A stretch of DNA of 64,000 nt from Monomorium pharaonis. Its lineage: Eukaryota > Arthropoda > Insecta > Hymenoptera > Formicidae. This document shows, piece after piece, positions 11,990 through 25,320 of the stretch. Under the pieces are notes generated by a model, which saw only the letters and a program-made list of their open reading frames with translations, did no database searches and was not told the DNA's origin. Both the position numbers and the translations under genes were made by a program. Position 1 is the stretch's first letter. Every line of letters begins with the position of its first letter. Where the stretch lies: contig NC_050470.1 of NCBI RefSeq assembly GCF_013373865.1, forward strand, positions 22,660,856 through 22,724,855, read 5' to 3'.

Positions 11990-14390
11990 GAGTATAACAA
12001 TGATAACTGGATTCTAAGGTGGCTCTAATCTTGCAATCTTCATTTTGATTGCACAAATATAATATCTGTGATATTCCTTATATTATAACTCGTTGCTCTA
12101 TATTTTCGTATTAACAATAATAGAAAACAAATATTGATTTGTTGTGTTCTGCATTGTAAAATTAAGCATGTTATATTTTTGTCCAAAAAATCAACAAAAA
12201 ATATAATCTTGATTGCAACTTTGTAAAATTACGAATATTGTGTGTTAAACTATTAAATACCAATTATTTAATACCAATCAGTGTTCTAATTATTAAAACT
12301 TAAAATAAAATTGGAGAGAGAACGTAAAAACTTCTTTGAAAAAAAAAAAAAGCATTTTATCTCTTGGCAGAAGGATTACAGAAGGCCCAATAAGACGTAT
12401 GAAAATTGAACATGCAACTGAAATATAAGATATAAGTAAGCCTGCTCCCTTCATTTCTACTTAAAGCAATATGAAGATATAGATATCTAAAGCAGATATT
12501 ACGTCTAAGGTTAAAAGGTGATTTTCGCGCGCTGTAGAGCGAGCGAAGGAGTGGTCTATTTTCCTGGAGCTGTTTGCGCTGACGTATCCTTACGGGCTAC
12601 CCGTCCGGCCCGTATCTCAGATGCGATCAGTTCCAACCGCGAAAGAATGAGCGGATTGCATGTCGGCTACCCGCGTTACTACTTGTAACATGCGCGAATT
12701 ATGTAAGTACCGAATCGTGCGCGTGTGCCAGCGTGTACGCGCCACTGTTATTGTCCGATAGTGTATCTACATTAGATGTAGTGTCTACCCTCAGCTCTCG
12801 CTTCTTTTCCTTTTATTCCGCACACTCATGCGCGATTTATGTGATATCCCGCGTGTGTGCCATTACTTACGGCGGAAAATCCCGAAGCGGAATATCGAGT
12901 GACTTTTCGCGCATGAATGTAACTACCACCTTACGAATTAGAAATCTCTGAGAAAGCGACATTAAATATAGGCAAAATCAATATCAGTTTATAAGTCACT
13001 AGTTTAACGACACGCTCTTGTCTTAATTCAAAATTATGTTCTAACGTAAGTCCAATGTAAGTGCAACTATTTCCTTAAAATATATAGTATGTATAAAATA
13101 TCTGAAACAATATTTTTATCGGGGTTGATTGCTCCGAAGATAGGCTCCGTTTATGCGCGGTAAATGCTCATCTTGCTTTTCGAAAGAACCGGCATTTTAC
13201 ACTGCTACGGGATATTGGGTAGAAAAAGCATCAGCAGTATAGCGAATTTTACGACGAAACGGCGTAACGGCAGTACATTTAAAAATAATTGCCCCCCTCG
13301 ATGGCAACGATTAATGCTATTGCCGGAATTAATTATTGTGGCGGTAGCTTATTAGATATTTTTATTACCGCTCGTTAAACGCGTGGACGCGAGCGCGGAT
13401 GAGAGACTCGCTCTCGGTACGCATTCTCCGTAAATGATATCATTCGAAAGTTTATTTTTACCAAAAGTAATGTTTTGTTTTGCTGGCGCGTTCATACAGT
13501 TAACGTTCGCTTATCGTTTCCGTTGACAGGTTTACAGCTCGGACCCCGTTGTACTTGGGCCGGGGATGATGATGCCCGAGTTCCGTGAACGCACGTGCAC
13601 ATAAACGGGATAAAGAGAACCGATTTAATTGTCAATCTGCCGGAAGCGTTAATAAATATTTCGGAGAGATGTATGTATATAGATAGGTTCTATGCCACTC
13701 TAACGATCTCTGATAAGGCAAACGACCATTTTACATTCGTTGGACCATTTGTCCCCGCTGTCCTGTAGCAATTAGTACGCGAACTTTAGCCGATAATCTC
13801 TGACGACCTGAATAATGTTTATAATGTTAAAACTCCTTTATTGTCTTTAATGTTCCTTATGAAATTTAAGTAATTCAGATGCTTTGATAAATGATTAACA
13901 GATTAACAGAAAAAGAACATGCGACAATTGAATACATTTGCACAGCCACTACACCAATATTGATACGTTTTAATTTCATGACAGTTGAGTGTAAACGCGA
14001 TAGACACAACTGTAATAGAATGCTCGTAATTGCAGACGGATTTGTTCAAATTGTTGAATTAATATTTCTCGATCGTTAATTCGGACCTGTTCTTATTGGG
14101 AGTATAAATATAATAGTAATAATAATAATATAAATATAATAGGTGATTTATATATATAATACAATACTTATTTATTATTAAGTTACGAAGTTCTTTTTTA
14201 ATTAAAAATATATAGGAGAAGAAATACGTTTAACATTAAAATATAACAAATGAGCGAGCATTCTACTTTGAATAACTCTCCTCTTCTACGATCTTTTTTT
14301 TTTTCATGTATCCAGAGTTTGATTCAAGGGAAAATTACCATACATGAATTCGATAAATGTTCTGATAAGGAATGATTTCGCGATGATCTC
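11990..14390. other. Gene-free stretch downstream of the chitin-binding gene
   Basis: AT-rich to about 12,500, then a CpG-richer patch (12,520-12,950), then mixed sequence. An acceptor-like pyrimidine tract with CAG precedes 13530. It is followed by a short open frame to a TAA at 13602 and AATAAA at 13651. This could be a small terminal exon but is unproven. Confidence 0.45.
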
Positions 14391-15541
14391 ACCTCTCGTG
14401 CAGATGGCAGCGTGAATCCGTTTATCGACGGTCGTTCAATGGTGCCGGTGAGATGGAGAACACCTTTCAGTGTCAGTACACTTCATAGCTAACACTCCAC
14501 ATCACTTGGGACTCATATTTGTCTGACACTTTTCGAAACACACTTTTCAAGCGAGTCAATCTTCCACCCTTGCGAAAAGAGAACCGACACGATCACAAAT
14601 TGATCAGCAGTGTTTCATTTCTTATCTCTCGCAAATTGCCCGACAATTTGCGCCCAGCAATTCACGTGAAAATAATTACTTTCAATACGATAAACTCGGA
14701 GATTCTCCTCTCGGAGTGGAGTATAACAATCTTGTTTGTACCCCGCGCTCGACACTTTCCACATCCACGATCGTCATGTCACGGATTTATTGATCTTAGA
14801 ACGATAAGTTATCCGTAAGCAGACCAAGTCCACGAAGTTTCCAACGTTTACCGTCGTATCATTCTAATCTCAATCGTGACTTTTCGATATTTCTGAAAGT
14901 TCTTTCTCGGGACTATTCTCTCACACTGCAGGCAATAATTTTCTTCTATTCGTGATAGAAGCTTACGGTTTTTGAGACACTTCTTTCCCGATCGAAATCC
15001 ACGAGTCGATTAATCTGACATCCAGAAGCGATACAATCGGTCCACTCCGCGCGATTTCTTTCGAAGATCTCGCTGATCCGGTCGTGCTCTGGCTGTTTCC
15101 GGGACACGTGATAACTCCAAGGATACTGAATGAGATAATGCGCGTCGCATCGCTGCGAAGTGCGATCCTCATGCGGGGCGCGCGAAAACACGATTGGATC
15201 AAAGGGGTGCGCCGCAACAGGTGAGACGGAAAGGGAGAGATAGGGTAGAGCGATGCGAAGGAGAGACGGGGAAAGAGAGAGAGGGTCGGACGATGACGAC
15301 GATAGTGGTGTTAACACCGCGCGTAGTAGCGGACAGTCGGCGACTAAGGCCCCTGAGGAGAAGTCTCACCTCTCTCTCCTACGTCTCTTCTCTCGTCCTC
15401 TCGTTCCTCTCTTCCGACGGGGTCTCTCTTTCCACCATTTCCACCACACGCGTGGCCGCCGTCACACCGCCGTTCGCGCGCGCGCTCGCGCGCATGCATC
15501 TCCGACAGACATGCACGACGGTACCCTGCTATCCCTCGCCA

Positions 15542-15553
15542 CCCCCCCCCCCC
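15542..15553. repeat. Homopolymer run of 12 C
   Basis: An uninterrupted cytosine tract lies in a pyrimidine-rich strand just before a CT-rich stretch. Such a tract is prone to sequencing and length errors. Confidence 0.9.
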
Positions 15554-15584
15554 TTCCAAATCCACGCTAACCCGCGCGGGCCAC

Positions 15585-15630
15585 CCTCTCTTTCTCTCTC
15601 TCTCTCTCTTTTTCTTTCTCTCTTTCTTTC
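15585..15630. repeat. CT-rich microsatellite
   Basis: A (CT)n run is interrupted by TTT triplets. It sits inside the GC-rich island and creates Ser/Leu or Arg/Glu low-complexity frames on the two strands. Confidence 0.88.
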
Positions 15631-17450
15631 GCGTCGATAGGATACTGCATTTTCCATCGGAACGAATGCGCGGGGAATACCTACGGCGGAACCACTTGCA
15701 GATGCACACATGGGCGCGCGTGATCGCGCGTGTGGGTACACCGGATTCGCGGCAACGGCGACGGTGGTGTCGGTGTACGTGTCGGTAGGAGAAAAGTGGG
15801 AGATGGGACACGCGACACAAGCCTTGGTAGGGAGAGAGAGGGTCAGCGGGAGTGGGGCACGCACGGTCTCCCCTCGGTCCTCCGGGCTCCCCTTTCATGG
15901 GGCACCCCCTCTTCCCCCTCCCCCCGGCCGCGTCCGACGTCTTTGCGCGTTCCTTCTTTTTCTACTCCATTCTCTCCGTCGGTCTCAGCCTCTCATTCGC
16001 GAATCTCGTGCGCTTCTCCATCTCCTTCGATTACACGCGATACTCCGGTCTCTCGCGCGTTTTCATACACGCCCGTGCAGTCTCGTTCGACTCTTGCGAA
16101 AAAAAGACTCTACTTTGGCTTCTCTCTTCCTTGAAATGTACGTTTACCTTTGAAACCTCTCGGTACACACAAGCGGAGATACGCTTTATGCAGATTTCGC
16201 AGACTCAACAACTTGATGACACTATGACCAACACTTGACCGAGACGCGAATAATTACAGGTTACGTCGGTTTAATTCGAATTGTTATTTATAAATGCAAT
16301 GTCATTGGATGATTTTTGCCGACACGAAAATGCTTCTTTCACGAATGACAAATAAACTGTAGATAAATAAACATCGAATGATATATTTGTACAGCCGGCT
16401 TTCGACAAAATATTTGTTACGGTTATGTGCAGAATTTAACTTTCATGCAGGTATAATATTGTATTTAACAGAACGTCTCATCAATGCGAGACTATTTACG
16501 GATTATGATGATAGCATCCTCTCATTAGCGAAATTATCGAGTGCTTTCAATGTGATGTAATATAATAATATCGCTTATGGACTATTTTATATAACCATTT
16601 TATATAATCTATTGTATATACTCACCGCTTTAAAACTTCGCTCTTCATTTACGTACGTCGGATGTATTACCTCCACCATCGTAAGAGATTTTCATGTAGG
16701 TAGTAATCTGGCAATTCTTCTGGGGGAACACGGCATTCATTTCATAACATATTAAAATAACGCTTACTGACGATAATAATTGATCATTTCTAGAGTTACT
16801 TCAAAACTAAGATCACACGACATACTTTCGATACTGTCTGCATTCTTCTTTAAGGCACGCGTCGGCAAAAAAAAACATCAACATTAGAATTTTCGCGTAA
16901 TAAGTTGTTAACTAATATATTTTTATATCAACAGTAATGTTAGTTTTTTCTCCCTATCGCGAATCGCACTCGAATTTACTAACGCGTTTCACGTCGAGAT
17001 TGGGAAAAAACAAACCCACGCGTGTCAATGAACGACAAACGACTAAGTGACGACGACGATTTTCGTTGTCGACCATCTCTCGGGGTTGCAAAACCTCACC
17101 TCCCCCCCGTTGTTCCCCTTCCGATGAGCAAGTCAGCGATGAGTGGGGTGGTGAACATTCTCTCCCTCCGTTCCCACGCCACGTACCGATACCTCTCTTC
17201 GTCCCTTCTCCTCCACCGCCTCCTCGGCGGCATCCTCGCTACCCGACTCCTCCCTTAGAGACGCGCCCTTCTCCGGGGGTAAAGCACGTACTCTGTTCTC
17301 CGCTTCTCTCGGAAGTCGTCCGCTACCGCCCCCGGTGCGTCCACCAGGGGTTGAGATTTATTCGTCATGTCCCACGCTGCGCTAGCTACATACGAAGTGA
17401 TGTAATTTCGAAGCAACTGGTGGTGAGACCTATACACAATTCTTTGCTAT

Positions 17451-18484
17451 CCCTGTGCTTTATTACGGAATATGTGAATTGTAAATTAATTTCAAACACC
17501 TGCAAATCCTTTTAATTATAATAGGCTTTCCCATTTTTACTTTGTACAGTAACTTTCTTAGTAATCAATACCTATTAAATTATTAAATTTATTGTTAAAT
17601 TATTATTAATAAATTCATTATTAAATTTAATATGAAATTGAAAACATTTTTATTTGTCAATACGTTGTTCAATGAAATCTAGATTAAAAATTATTAAGTA
17701 TCTAATATTTTATTTGTTAATATTATTTATGTGACTGCATAATGAATCGAAAAAAAGCAGAAATAGTAATGTGGCTTCTTCACTGAAATAGATTTAAAAA
17801 ATTGATTTTGTAAAAAGAAAACAATGTTTTGTAATAAAATTATAAACAATATATTTTACTTAGGTAGAAGGAGAACATGTGAAAGAGAAATCATAAAGAT
17901 TTAAGAAGATAATCCAAATTAAAGTTTTTAATTATTATTTAGACAATACATTTTTGATACATTTCTTATTTAATTTTTGTGAGAAATTTTGCAATAGTAA
18001 ATAATGAAAAAAATTGATTTATAGAAAAAGACTAAAAACATATCTTATAAAGGAAAAAGATATGTCGAGTGAGAAAGAATAGGAGTAAAATAAAATGTTA
18101 CGTTATATTCAAATGATTGATCTGAGCGTGAGTTTGCTGCCAGTCACGGGTGAGCATCGATGTTTTAATTAATGTATCGATAGTGGAGCCAGACATGAGT
18201 TTATCCGGCATCATCTCGTTTGACGTATCGAGATTGACTTTCTCAAAGTATATTATGTAAAAGCTTTACAGATGATAATTACATAAAATATAGATTTTAA
18301 TTTTTTTATATTTTTTTCATGCGAGATGTAATATTTTGTTCTAATTTAAATGTAATTAATACTGTAAAGTAATATTATTTTTTGTAATTAATTAATTATA
18401 TTTTTATGAATAAATTAACCATATTTACACATATTTATCAGAAAACTAAATTATTTTTATTTTATTTATTTTATCTATTATACT
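17451..18484. other. AT-rich gene-free stretch
   Basis: Very AT-rich, with ATTATTAAATT-type low-complexity runs near 17570-17640. No gene, RNA or element was recognised. Confidence 0.6.
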
Positions 18485-18489
18485 AAAGA

Positions 18490-18497
18490 GGGAGAGG

Positions 18498-18555
<58 letters not shown>
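18490..18555. repeat. Long (GA)n microsatellite
   Basis: The core 18501-18555 is an unbroken AG run of about 27 units, preceded by G-rich GAGAGGGGGAG. It is surrounded by very AT-rich DNA. Confidence 0.95.
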
Positions 18556-18558
<3 letters not shown>

Positions 18559-18984
18559 CTTTTTGTAGAGTATTTTTAATATTTAACATTATAAATGTTT
18601 TATCAATTGAATCGTTATTCAGAAATAAACTAATTGGGAGACTTTTTAGAACTGTTTAAATAAACAATAATACTATTATTTAAGTTGCAATTTGCAAAAA
18701 TTTGACTTATTTTGTCTTGTTTTTAATTACTTATACTTACAATAAAAGTAATTAATGCCATTTTAATTATGCACTAAAATGGAAGATTTTATCACGTAAT
18801 TTAAACTTGAAAATTATAATAGGTTTAATACTATTTCTCATAATTTAATTGATGTTACTTCGGGGAACGGATTAATTGTAGCAATTTGCTGTGATTTGTA
18901 CGTTTCAAATTTTGTTTTGCAATAATAAATTGAATTCGAGAGGATAAACACAAGAATAATGTGAAATTATTTATTCCGTATATT

Positions 18985-19277
18985 AGCTACACACCCAGGT
19001 AGCAACAGTAGACAGATACAACTATACCGCGAATAATATTTGACAATTAGTGAATTAAATAAAAACGCTATCTATTTTTTGCTATATTTGTGTTCTACAA
19101 AATTGTTTAATTTTTGCACGATGAATTCAACAAATGCCTGCCAAAAGCATTCTTATATGCATCCTAATAGGACACAAATGTAGCGAAAAATAGATAGCGT
19201 TTTTATTTATAAAGAATTATCAAACTATTATTTGCATATAGTTGTACCTTCTATTTTTGTTACCTGGGATAGTAGCT
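18985..19277. mobile_element. MITE with long terminal inverted repeats (about 110 bp arms)
   Basis: The left arm (18985-19097) and right arm (19168-19277) are reverse complements over about 110 bases with mismatches. Shared blocks include AGCTAC at the tip, CCCAGGTA, TACAACTATA, and an almost perfect inner run ending AAACGCTATCTATTTTT. The roughly 70-base centre is unrelated. There is no ORF. No obvious target-site duplication was found, so the exact ends are uncertain by a few bases. The structure indicates a non-autonomous DNA transposon moved by an unknown transposase. Confidence 0.75.
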
Positions 19278-21816
19278 GAGATTTTGCTTTCCGATAAGTT
19301 TACCACAATTATATAAACATAAATTAAACATATTGTTATGCCTATACATTTTTTTAGTTACCATGATTGGGGCTGCATAATAGTTAACGTTATCTACATG
19401 ACTGATAGTTTGAGAATATTAAAATAAATATAGGCTATAATATAAACAATTAAAATGATTATTACATATATGTATGTAATAACATATCATGATATGCCTA
19501 TGACAATTGTTATTACCCATTACATTTACTTTTGTGGTTTTAAATATTATGATGGTTCTAAATACTAGTTTTATTTCTCTTTTATAATTATGTATCAATT
19601 TATAATTGTATTTAAAAGTAAAATATCCATATAGTTTTATAATCCACAATATTTTTGTATTTATTTATTGTGATTAATTGGAAAGTAAAAATTAGGGTAA
19701 AATTAGGTGACACATTGGTTAAAGAAAATACACCATATAAATTACACATTTATGAATAAAGCTCGATAAAACCGGATTATCGGTGTTTGCGTGATTTTTA
19801 GTGTGGGCGTTTCGAACACTACTCATTGATTGTACCATTCGCATCGGCATTGATATGGCATTGTTTTATGTGCCGAGCACCCACCGCAAATTCAATCGAT
19901 GGGGAACGGGAACATCGACAATTGGCCGCAATTGTATCGATCGGGGCCAATATGACGTCGTTCGATCAGCAATTTCATTGCCCGACGGAAAAATCTGTCG
20001 TGGATTTCATTGATCCATTTCATGCTTTGATGCATCTGCGATATGAGAAGGTCAGATTTATCATGTAAAACATAATAGCATATATTGTGATTGTTAAAAA
20101 TGTTATTTATTTGAAATAAAAAATAATAATTTGTATAAGTATAAAAATTAAAGATTAAGCTAAATTAAAATTAATATTAGAATAGAATTTTAGATGTAAT
20201 TACAATTCATTAAAAAATATTGTGAGTAAAAACGTATGATTTTTCTTGTTTATTAATCGAAGAAAAATATGTCAACAATTTTATCTTTATAGCCACAATA
20301 ATGACTTAATCGCCGACTGAGCTAAAAAATCAGTGAATATTCAACAAAATATTTTGAATTCAAGCGATGACCTAGCGTCGACCTGATCGCTTGATTGAAA
20401 CTTTTCCTATGGCCTGTGATATCATCCCGCTGCATGAAAGAAATACGGAACATTTTACAACGCGTGTACTTCTCTCTTTTTCTCCCAAGCGTTTATTCTT
20501 ATAATACATTTGATATGTACCTCATAAATGTACGCGATTTTCGCATTATCTTGCGTGGGCGTAGCAATTCCACTGCTGATAAGTAACTTTGTATTTCACA
20601 AGTCCTTATGACGAACGGTATCTGAAGACTTAACCGGCTTTGCAATCAAACCATTAATCACACATACACAAGCTACATAAACAATCATTAATAATAATAA
20701 AGTTCAACAAACATTTCTTACGAGGAAAAATTCATTAGTAATGTTATTATATATACCAAAGAAAACAGTAATACCGTACTATAATATTAACACAGTAATA
20801 CCGTACTATAATAAATAATAAATTGATTGTAAATAATGACGCATCTTTGTTGCGTATAAGCATTTTACTCTAATTAAAGTCATTATTTTTTAAACAACGA
20901 AATATTAAATCGCGAGATAAAAATTTATTACAGTTTTTTAGTTACTAACCAAAAGCGAGAGCAGAATTTTAGAAATTCTCTAATATAGTTTATAATTTAA
21001 AATAACTTATTAAAGTTGCAAATTACTATTTTTCAAAAAGTTGTGATAAATGAGTTAAATAATTGATATTAAATGTTTATATTTTTGTAAAGCTAAAGTA
21101 CTTTATCTTAAATGTCATTTTATTTTATTTATAAAATTAGATCTCATTACATTTGATTTGGTTGTTTCGAGTAACGACGGAAACGTCTATTTTTTCGCGA
21201 TGGCAAAACGAAAAATAACGAAATACAAGACCAGAGAAGAACACAGATCAAAATAATCGGCGCGGCCCAATAAAATTAATATATAGTTCTCGGCGATTCC
21301 TTGCCGTGTTCGTGCGTCAGAAGTCGGAGTCGTAGCATTCGGCAGACCAACGAGATGTTCAGGACGCTCTTAACTAAGGGTCTACTAACTTTAAATCCGA
21401 TAATGAATGTAATCAACAGAAATAACATGGAATCTACTCTGGTCTTGGTCAGACCGCGTCCAGGTATACATTCCCTGACCACAGCGTGACTAATAATTAT
21501 ACTCGATGAGGAACCCTCGTCTCTCTCCTACGCCGTTATCTCTCGCCAAGAGCGAGAGTGGAAGCCGAAAGCCACAGACGAAACGTAGAAACAATGGTCT
21601 CGAATGCACTCACGAAACCTGAGAGTACGGAAACTTGTTTGATCGAATCAGTGTCGTAAATAATGAACGCGAGTTTCCTTGTTGAAATAAGAATTGCAGT
21701 TTAAAGTAATTTCTCTTTAGATTGAAAGGAGAATTGCGAAAAGGTAGTAAGATGATATTTCTAATGATATCATTGTATATAATAAATAGCCATTATATTT
21801 CATAATATTATTCTAC
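19278..21816. other. AT-rich stretch between two MITEs
   Basis: Mostly AT-rich, with mixed patches at 19740-20060, 20330-20590 and 21170-21650. Two overlapping frames at 19801-20068 match nothing known. The 27-base duplication at 20765 is the only distinct repeat. Confidence 0.55.
20765..20813. repeat. 27-base direct duplication
   Basis: ACAGTAATACCGTACTATAATA occurs at 20765 and again at 20792, giving a 27-base period with slightly under two copies. It is probably a replication-slippage duplication. Confidence 0.85.
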
Positions 21817-22031
21817 ACGGAGAGAATTTTCTCTTAAAATTACCCTTAAAATCGTGGTAATTGTGAGACAACGTGAACCTCGAAGAATTTTACTATACTT
21901 TTAACAAAATTTACTAAAATTTTATTAGAATTTTTGTAACTTTTAAAAGTATAGTAAAATTCTTCAAGGTTCACGTTGTCTCATAATTACCACGATCTTA
22001 AGGATAACGTTTAACAGAAAATTCTCTTCGT
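21817..22031. mobile_element. Foldback/MITE element, 88-base arms and 38-base loop
   Basis: The left arm (21817-21904) and right arm (21943-22031) match as reverse complements with about eight differences and one indel by eye. Shared blocks are AGAGAATTTTCT near the tips, ATCGTGGTAATT, GAGACAACGTGAACCT and GAAGAATTTTACTATACTTT. The central 38 bases are AT-rich. It has no coding capacity. High arm similarity suggests a fairly recent insertion or selection for pairing. A transcript would form a long hairpin, so it could feed small-RNA pathways, but that is inference. Confidence 0.78.
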
Positions 22032-25000
22032 ATATTACAAGAAAAAAACATTAAGTTTGCAAACAGTTGTAAGATAACTGAGAAAATTTATTTTGATATT
22101 TATGTCTAGTGAATATACTGCATTATTAAATTGTTCATTTCTACCTTACACAAGGAAATCTTTACTGGTCTAGTAATAGTACAAACTGTGCGCCTAATGA
22201 ATTACACTAATTATACTTATAATTGTTTGTGTGTATGTCTTAATACGTACTTTTAAAATCATGTAATCCATTTTATAACGTCAACATCAAATCGAGTATC
22301 AGTGACATTGAATCGCATATCGTTCGATCGACATCAATATTATAGGCAGTATGTACAATAGGCACGCGCGCACCAGCAACGTACCTGTCGACCTCACGAC
22401 GCCAGCGAGAGCCGCGAATAACGGTAGTCTTAATTGAATTATTGTTTCAGTTAATGTCGACATTCATCATAAGAGTACACACACGGCGTCGGAGCGGGAT
22501 GAAGAAAACACGCATCCCAGCCCAAGGAGTTGCGGCTCTCTCACAAAAGCGCAGAGCATTCATCTTCTGTCGTGTATGTCATGAACCGCGACGCGCGATG
22601 GCCGCTCTCTCCTTTCTCCTCTCTCCTCTTTGCAAAGATAAAAATGAATTTACACGATCTTTTTTTTTTTTTTTTTAACAAAATTAATGTTTTGGAGTTC
22701 GGATTTTGAGGATCAATTCTTCAAAAAGTTATTTTGATACTTATTGAAAATTATTTCTATTATTTTATTGACATTTTAATACACAGTTTATTGTGACAAA
22801 TAATCATTGAAACTATATTAGATTTTATTAAGTTAATCTACTTTCAATTACATTTCCCAACGAAATGATAAACAAAAATAAACGTAATAATGAATGAAAT
22901 GATGTAACAACGAAACTGATGAATTATCATCAATTATGCGAATATTACTGATGCTACAAATTTTCCGAGACACAATGTTATACGGCATAAATATAAAGTT
23001 TCTCGTGGGTTATGTTTAGAACTAACGGCGATGATACCTCGGAGTGGGAGGCAATTGCAAACAGACCCACGCCTCGTTGTTCGATATATTTGCATCGCTT
23101 ACGGAAACCAGACTGCGTCGATCGCGCGCGGCCGAATAAATGAATTTAGATCCGAGAAGCTTGCCGAGTTGCAGTTTCCATTGCTAGGTCGGACCTGAAT
23201 TCGCTTAGCAACACGCGCATTTCATATTTCGTCCAGTGCCGTAGTTGCGAATAACAAACATCGCTTAGTATCACTCGCCGTTCTATTTTCACTTTTATCC
23301 ATTACGCATTAGATGTTGCGAGGTTTCTATTAAATATTATGTACTTTCTATTACGATTTTATTAATCTGTTAAATATTTTAAAAGTTTTTATACATAATT
23401 TTACATCAGATTTGCATCACAATTATTAAATCATAAAAACATTGTTGCGTTTCTGATTAAGAAAAATGTCATCATAATTGTTTGCACCGTAATAGTAATA
23501 ACAATGTAGTTAAATTATATAGTCAACAGAGGGGCATCTATTTTGAAGTTATCTGTATTTAATTATTTTATTTACAAGCTCATTGAGCTTAGTAAGTAAG
23601 AATAAGATTTAATATGATTAGTAAAGATATTCATCTGGAATATCCTTACAATATATTTTTTCCTAGACGTCTAAGTTCTAGGTCAGCAGGAGCGGGTAAG
23701 GCGTCGAAGAAAGGAAACGAAAATAAGATCGAAGGAAGAGGGGAAATCGATGCATGAAGATTGTGCGGATCGGGTCCCTGGGAGTTTGCATAATTTATTC
23801 GGCTGGTCGGCGAATGCATATTACCTCAGGATATCTAGCCGAGTCGAACAGCGAGATCAGGACGCAAGGACCTGCGTTCTGAATATGAGGTCGAATCGCC
23901 GAATCGTCTGGAGATAGTTCGACATCGATAACCGCTGCTGATCGCGGCATTTCGACAAGGACCTAGATCCAGGATTCAACAGGATCGGCCACGTGTGCGT
24001 GTCCCCAAAAGAAGAATAATATCGTAAACGAGAATCCTGGACTGCCTGACTACGAAATCATGTCGCAGCGAGACGGCAATCTAAAGAATCATCGATCTAT
24101 TCTTACGGGTTTCAAGGATTTTATTGAGATTTATTTATCTATATGCTTTTTTATTTCAAATATCTAAGCTCATTGCAGAGTTTGTTTCTTTATACGAGCA
24201 TAACTTTCGCAGCTAAGTTCACGGAAGATATTTCTAAAAGTTACTAATTAAATATTTCTAAATAACAATATTAAAAATTAGTAACGAACAACCGCTAAGA
24301 AAACAAATGACAATTGAATCTCGAAGATGGAACGTTAACCGTTTCGTTTAAACGTTCAGCGGCGATTTCCATGTCATCTAAGCACGCGGCATCCTGATTG
24401 CATCTGCTCCACCTGTCTATCGATTTTTCCGGAAGCGTCATCGGGGCGGACTCCTCGCGACGGAAGGTGCGTGCCCATACGGGTGGACCGGATCTCTCCC
24501 TCGTTTCTTCGCCCTCGTCTCTTACACCTCGAGGAAGCCACCCCAGGCGAACCGGAATCAAGTTCAATTGTCTCGCGGTGGCTTTTGGACGCGTGAGAAA
24601 TTTGCGAGCAGCTGTTTCAGCCGGGGGCTGCTCGCTCCTCGCAGTAACGTGACGTCACGTCACGTTTTTACTTGCCGCTTACTTGGTCAAACGAGGAGAA
24701 TGAAAACATAACGCGATGAGGGAGAGAGAGAGAGAGGGGGAGGAAGAGAGGGAGACGTATTGCATACGCCGCGCGCATGCAAATTAGAGACGTTCGCGTC
24801 TCGAAGGGGTTAGATTAAGGGTTCGACCCTGAGGGTCGCCGAAATACTGGCCTCCTCTACGAGGAAACAGGGACGTTTCTCGATATCGTCTTTCGAAAAT
24901 CTCGCAGAGCTTTATTTCTATGCCTTTCCCACGACCGCCCTCCGCTACTCACGCCGGCATTTTAATTAGGTCCACCGTTGTTGTTGCTCCAACCACTGTT

Positions 25001-25320
25001 TTGGTAACAATATGATTGTAATCTGCTCGTCTTAAGGCTGATTGTACGTTATGTATTCGATTATGTTTTGCTTCCGTTTAGGTTCAATGTAATTATGTCA
25101 GAGGAATATAAGGGTGCAGTAATACATTTTTTTGTTATGCATGTGTACAATCTTTATTTCATATATATTTCGTATTCAAAGGGTTTTTTTTTTTTTTTAA
25201 GTTTAATTTATAGCACATAATATAGCAACGACCAAGTTTCGTGCGATAAATTTATTAGGGCCTTGATTACACAACATCCTTTTTTTAAATCTTTAATTGT
25301 TTTTATTTCACTACCGATTT
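22032..25320. other. Gene-free stretch with CRE-like site
   Basis: It contains a good acceptor-like tract ending at about 22450 with a short Arg-rich frame after it, a T-run near 22660-22676, CpG-richer patches at 22990-23290, 23690-24120 and 24290-24970, and a GA-rich tract near 24722-24752. No gene was identified. Confidence 0.5.
24647..24665. promoter_or_regulatory. Palindromic CRE-like site (TGACGTCA) with a second half-site
   Basis: TGACGTCA at 24650-24657 is an exact full CRE palindrome inside the longer palindrome ACGTGACGTCACGT. A further CGTCA half-site immediately follows. bZIP factors of the CREB/ATF class bind this core. Whether it acts as an enhancer here is unknown, and no promoter was identified next to it. 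Confidence 0.35.

Larger units (their letters stand above)
14391..17450. other. GC-rich, CpG-rich island; possible promoter or untranslated exon
   Basis: About 14,400-16,250 and 16,980-17,450 are GC- and pyrimidine-rich with many CpG and CT tracts, unlike the AT-rich flanks. Reading frames up to 184 residues exist on both strands and overlap in several frames. Their Ser/Arg/Pro-rich products look like composition artefacts. On the minus strand GAGAG followed by GTGAGA near 14,385-14,400 would serve as a splice donor, so an untranslated first exon of a minus-strand gene is possible. Confidence 0.35.

Noticed and set aside
15194..16238. Several overlapping 100-184 residue frames on both strands
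   Set aside because: They are mutual shadows in CT/GA-rich low-complexity DNA, with Ser/Arg/Pro-rich products and no splice or domain support.
16851..16875. TAAGGCACGCG match to the first half of miR-124
   Set aside because: The match stops after about 11 bases and the flanks form no miR-124-type hairpin.
24810..24840. GGTTCGACCC resembling a tRNA T-loop
   Set aside because: No A box or cloverleaf could be found upstream, and the arm is a local GGGT-ACCC palindrome.
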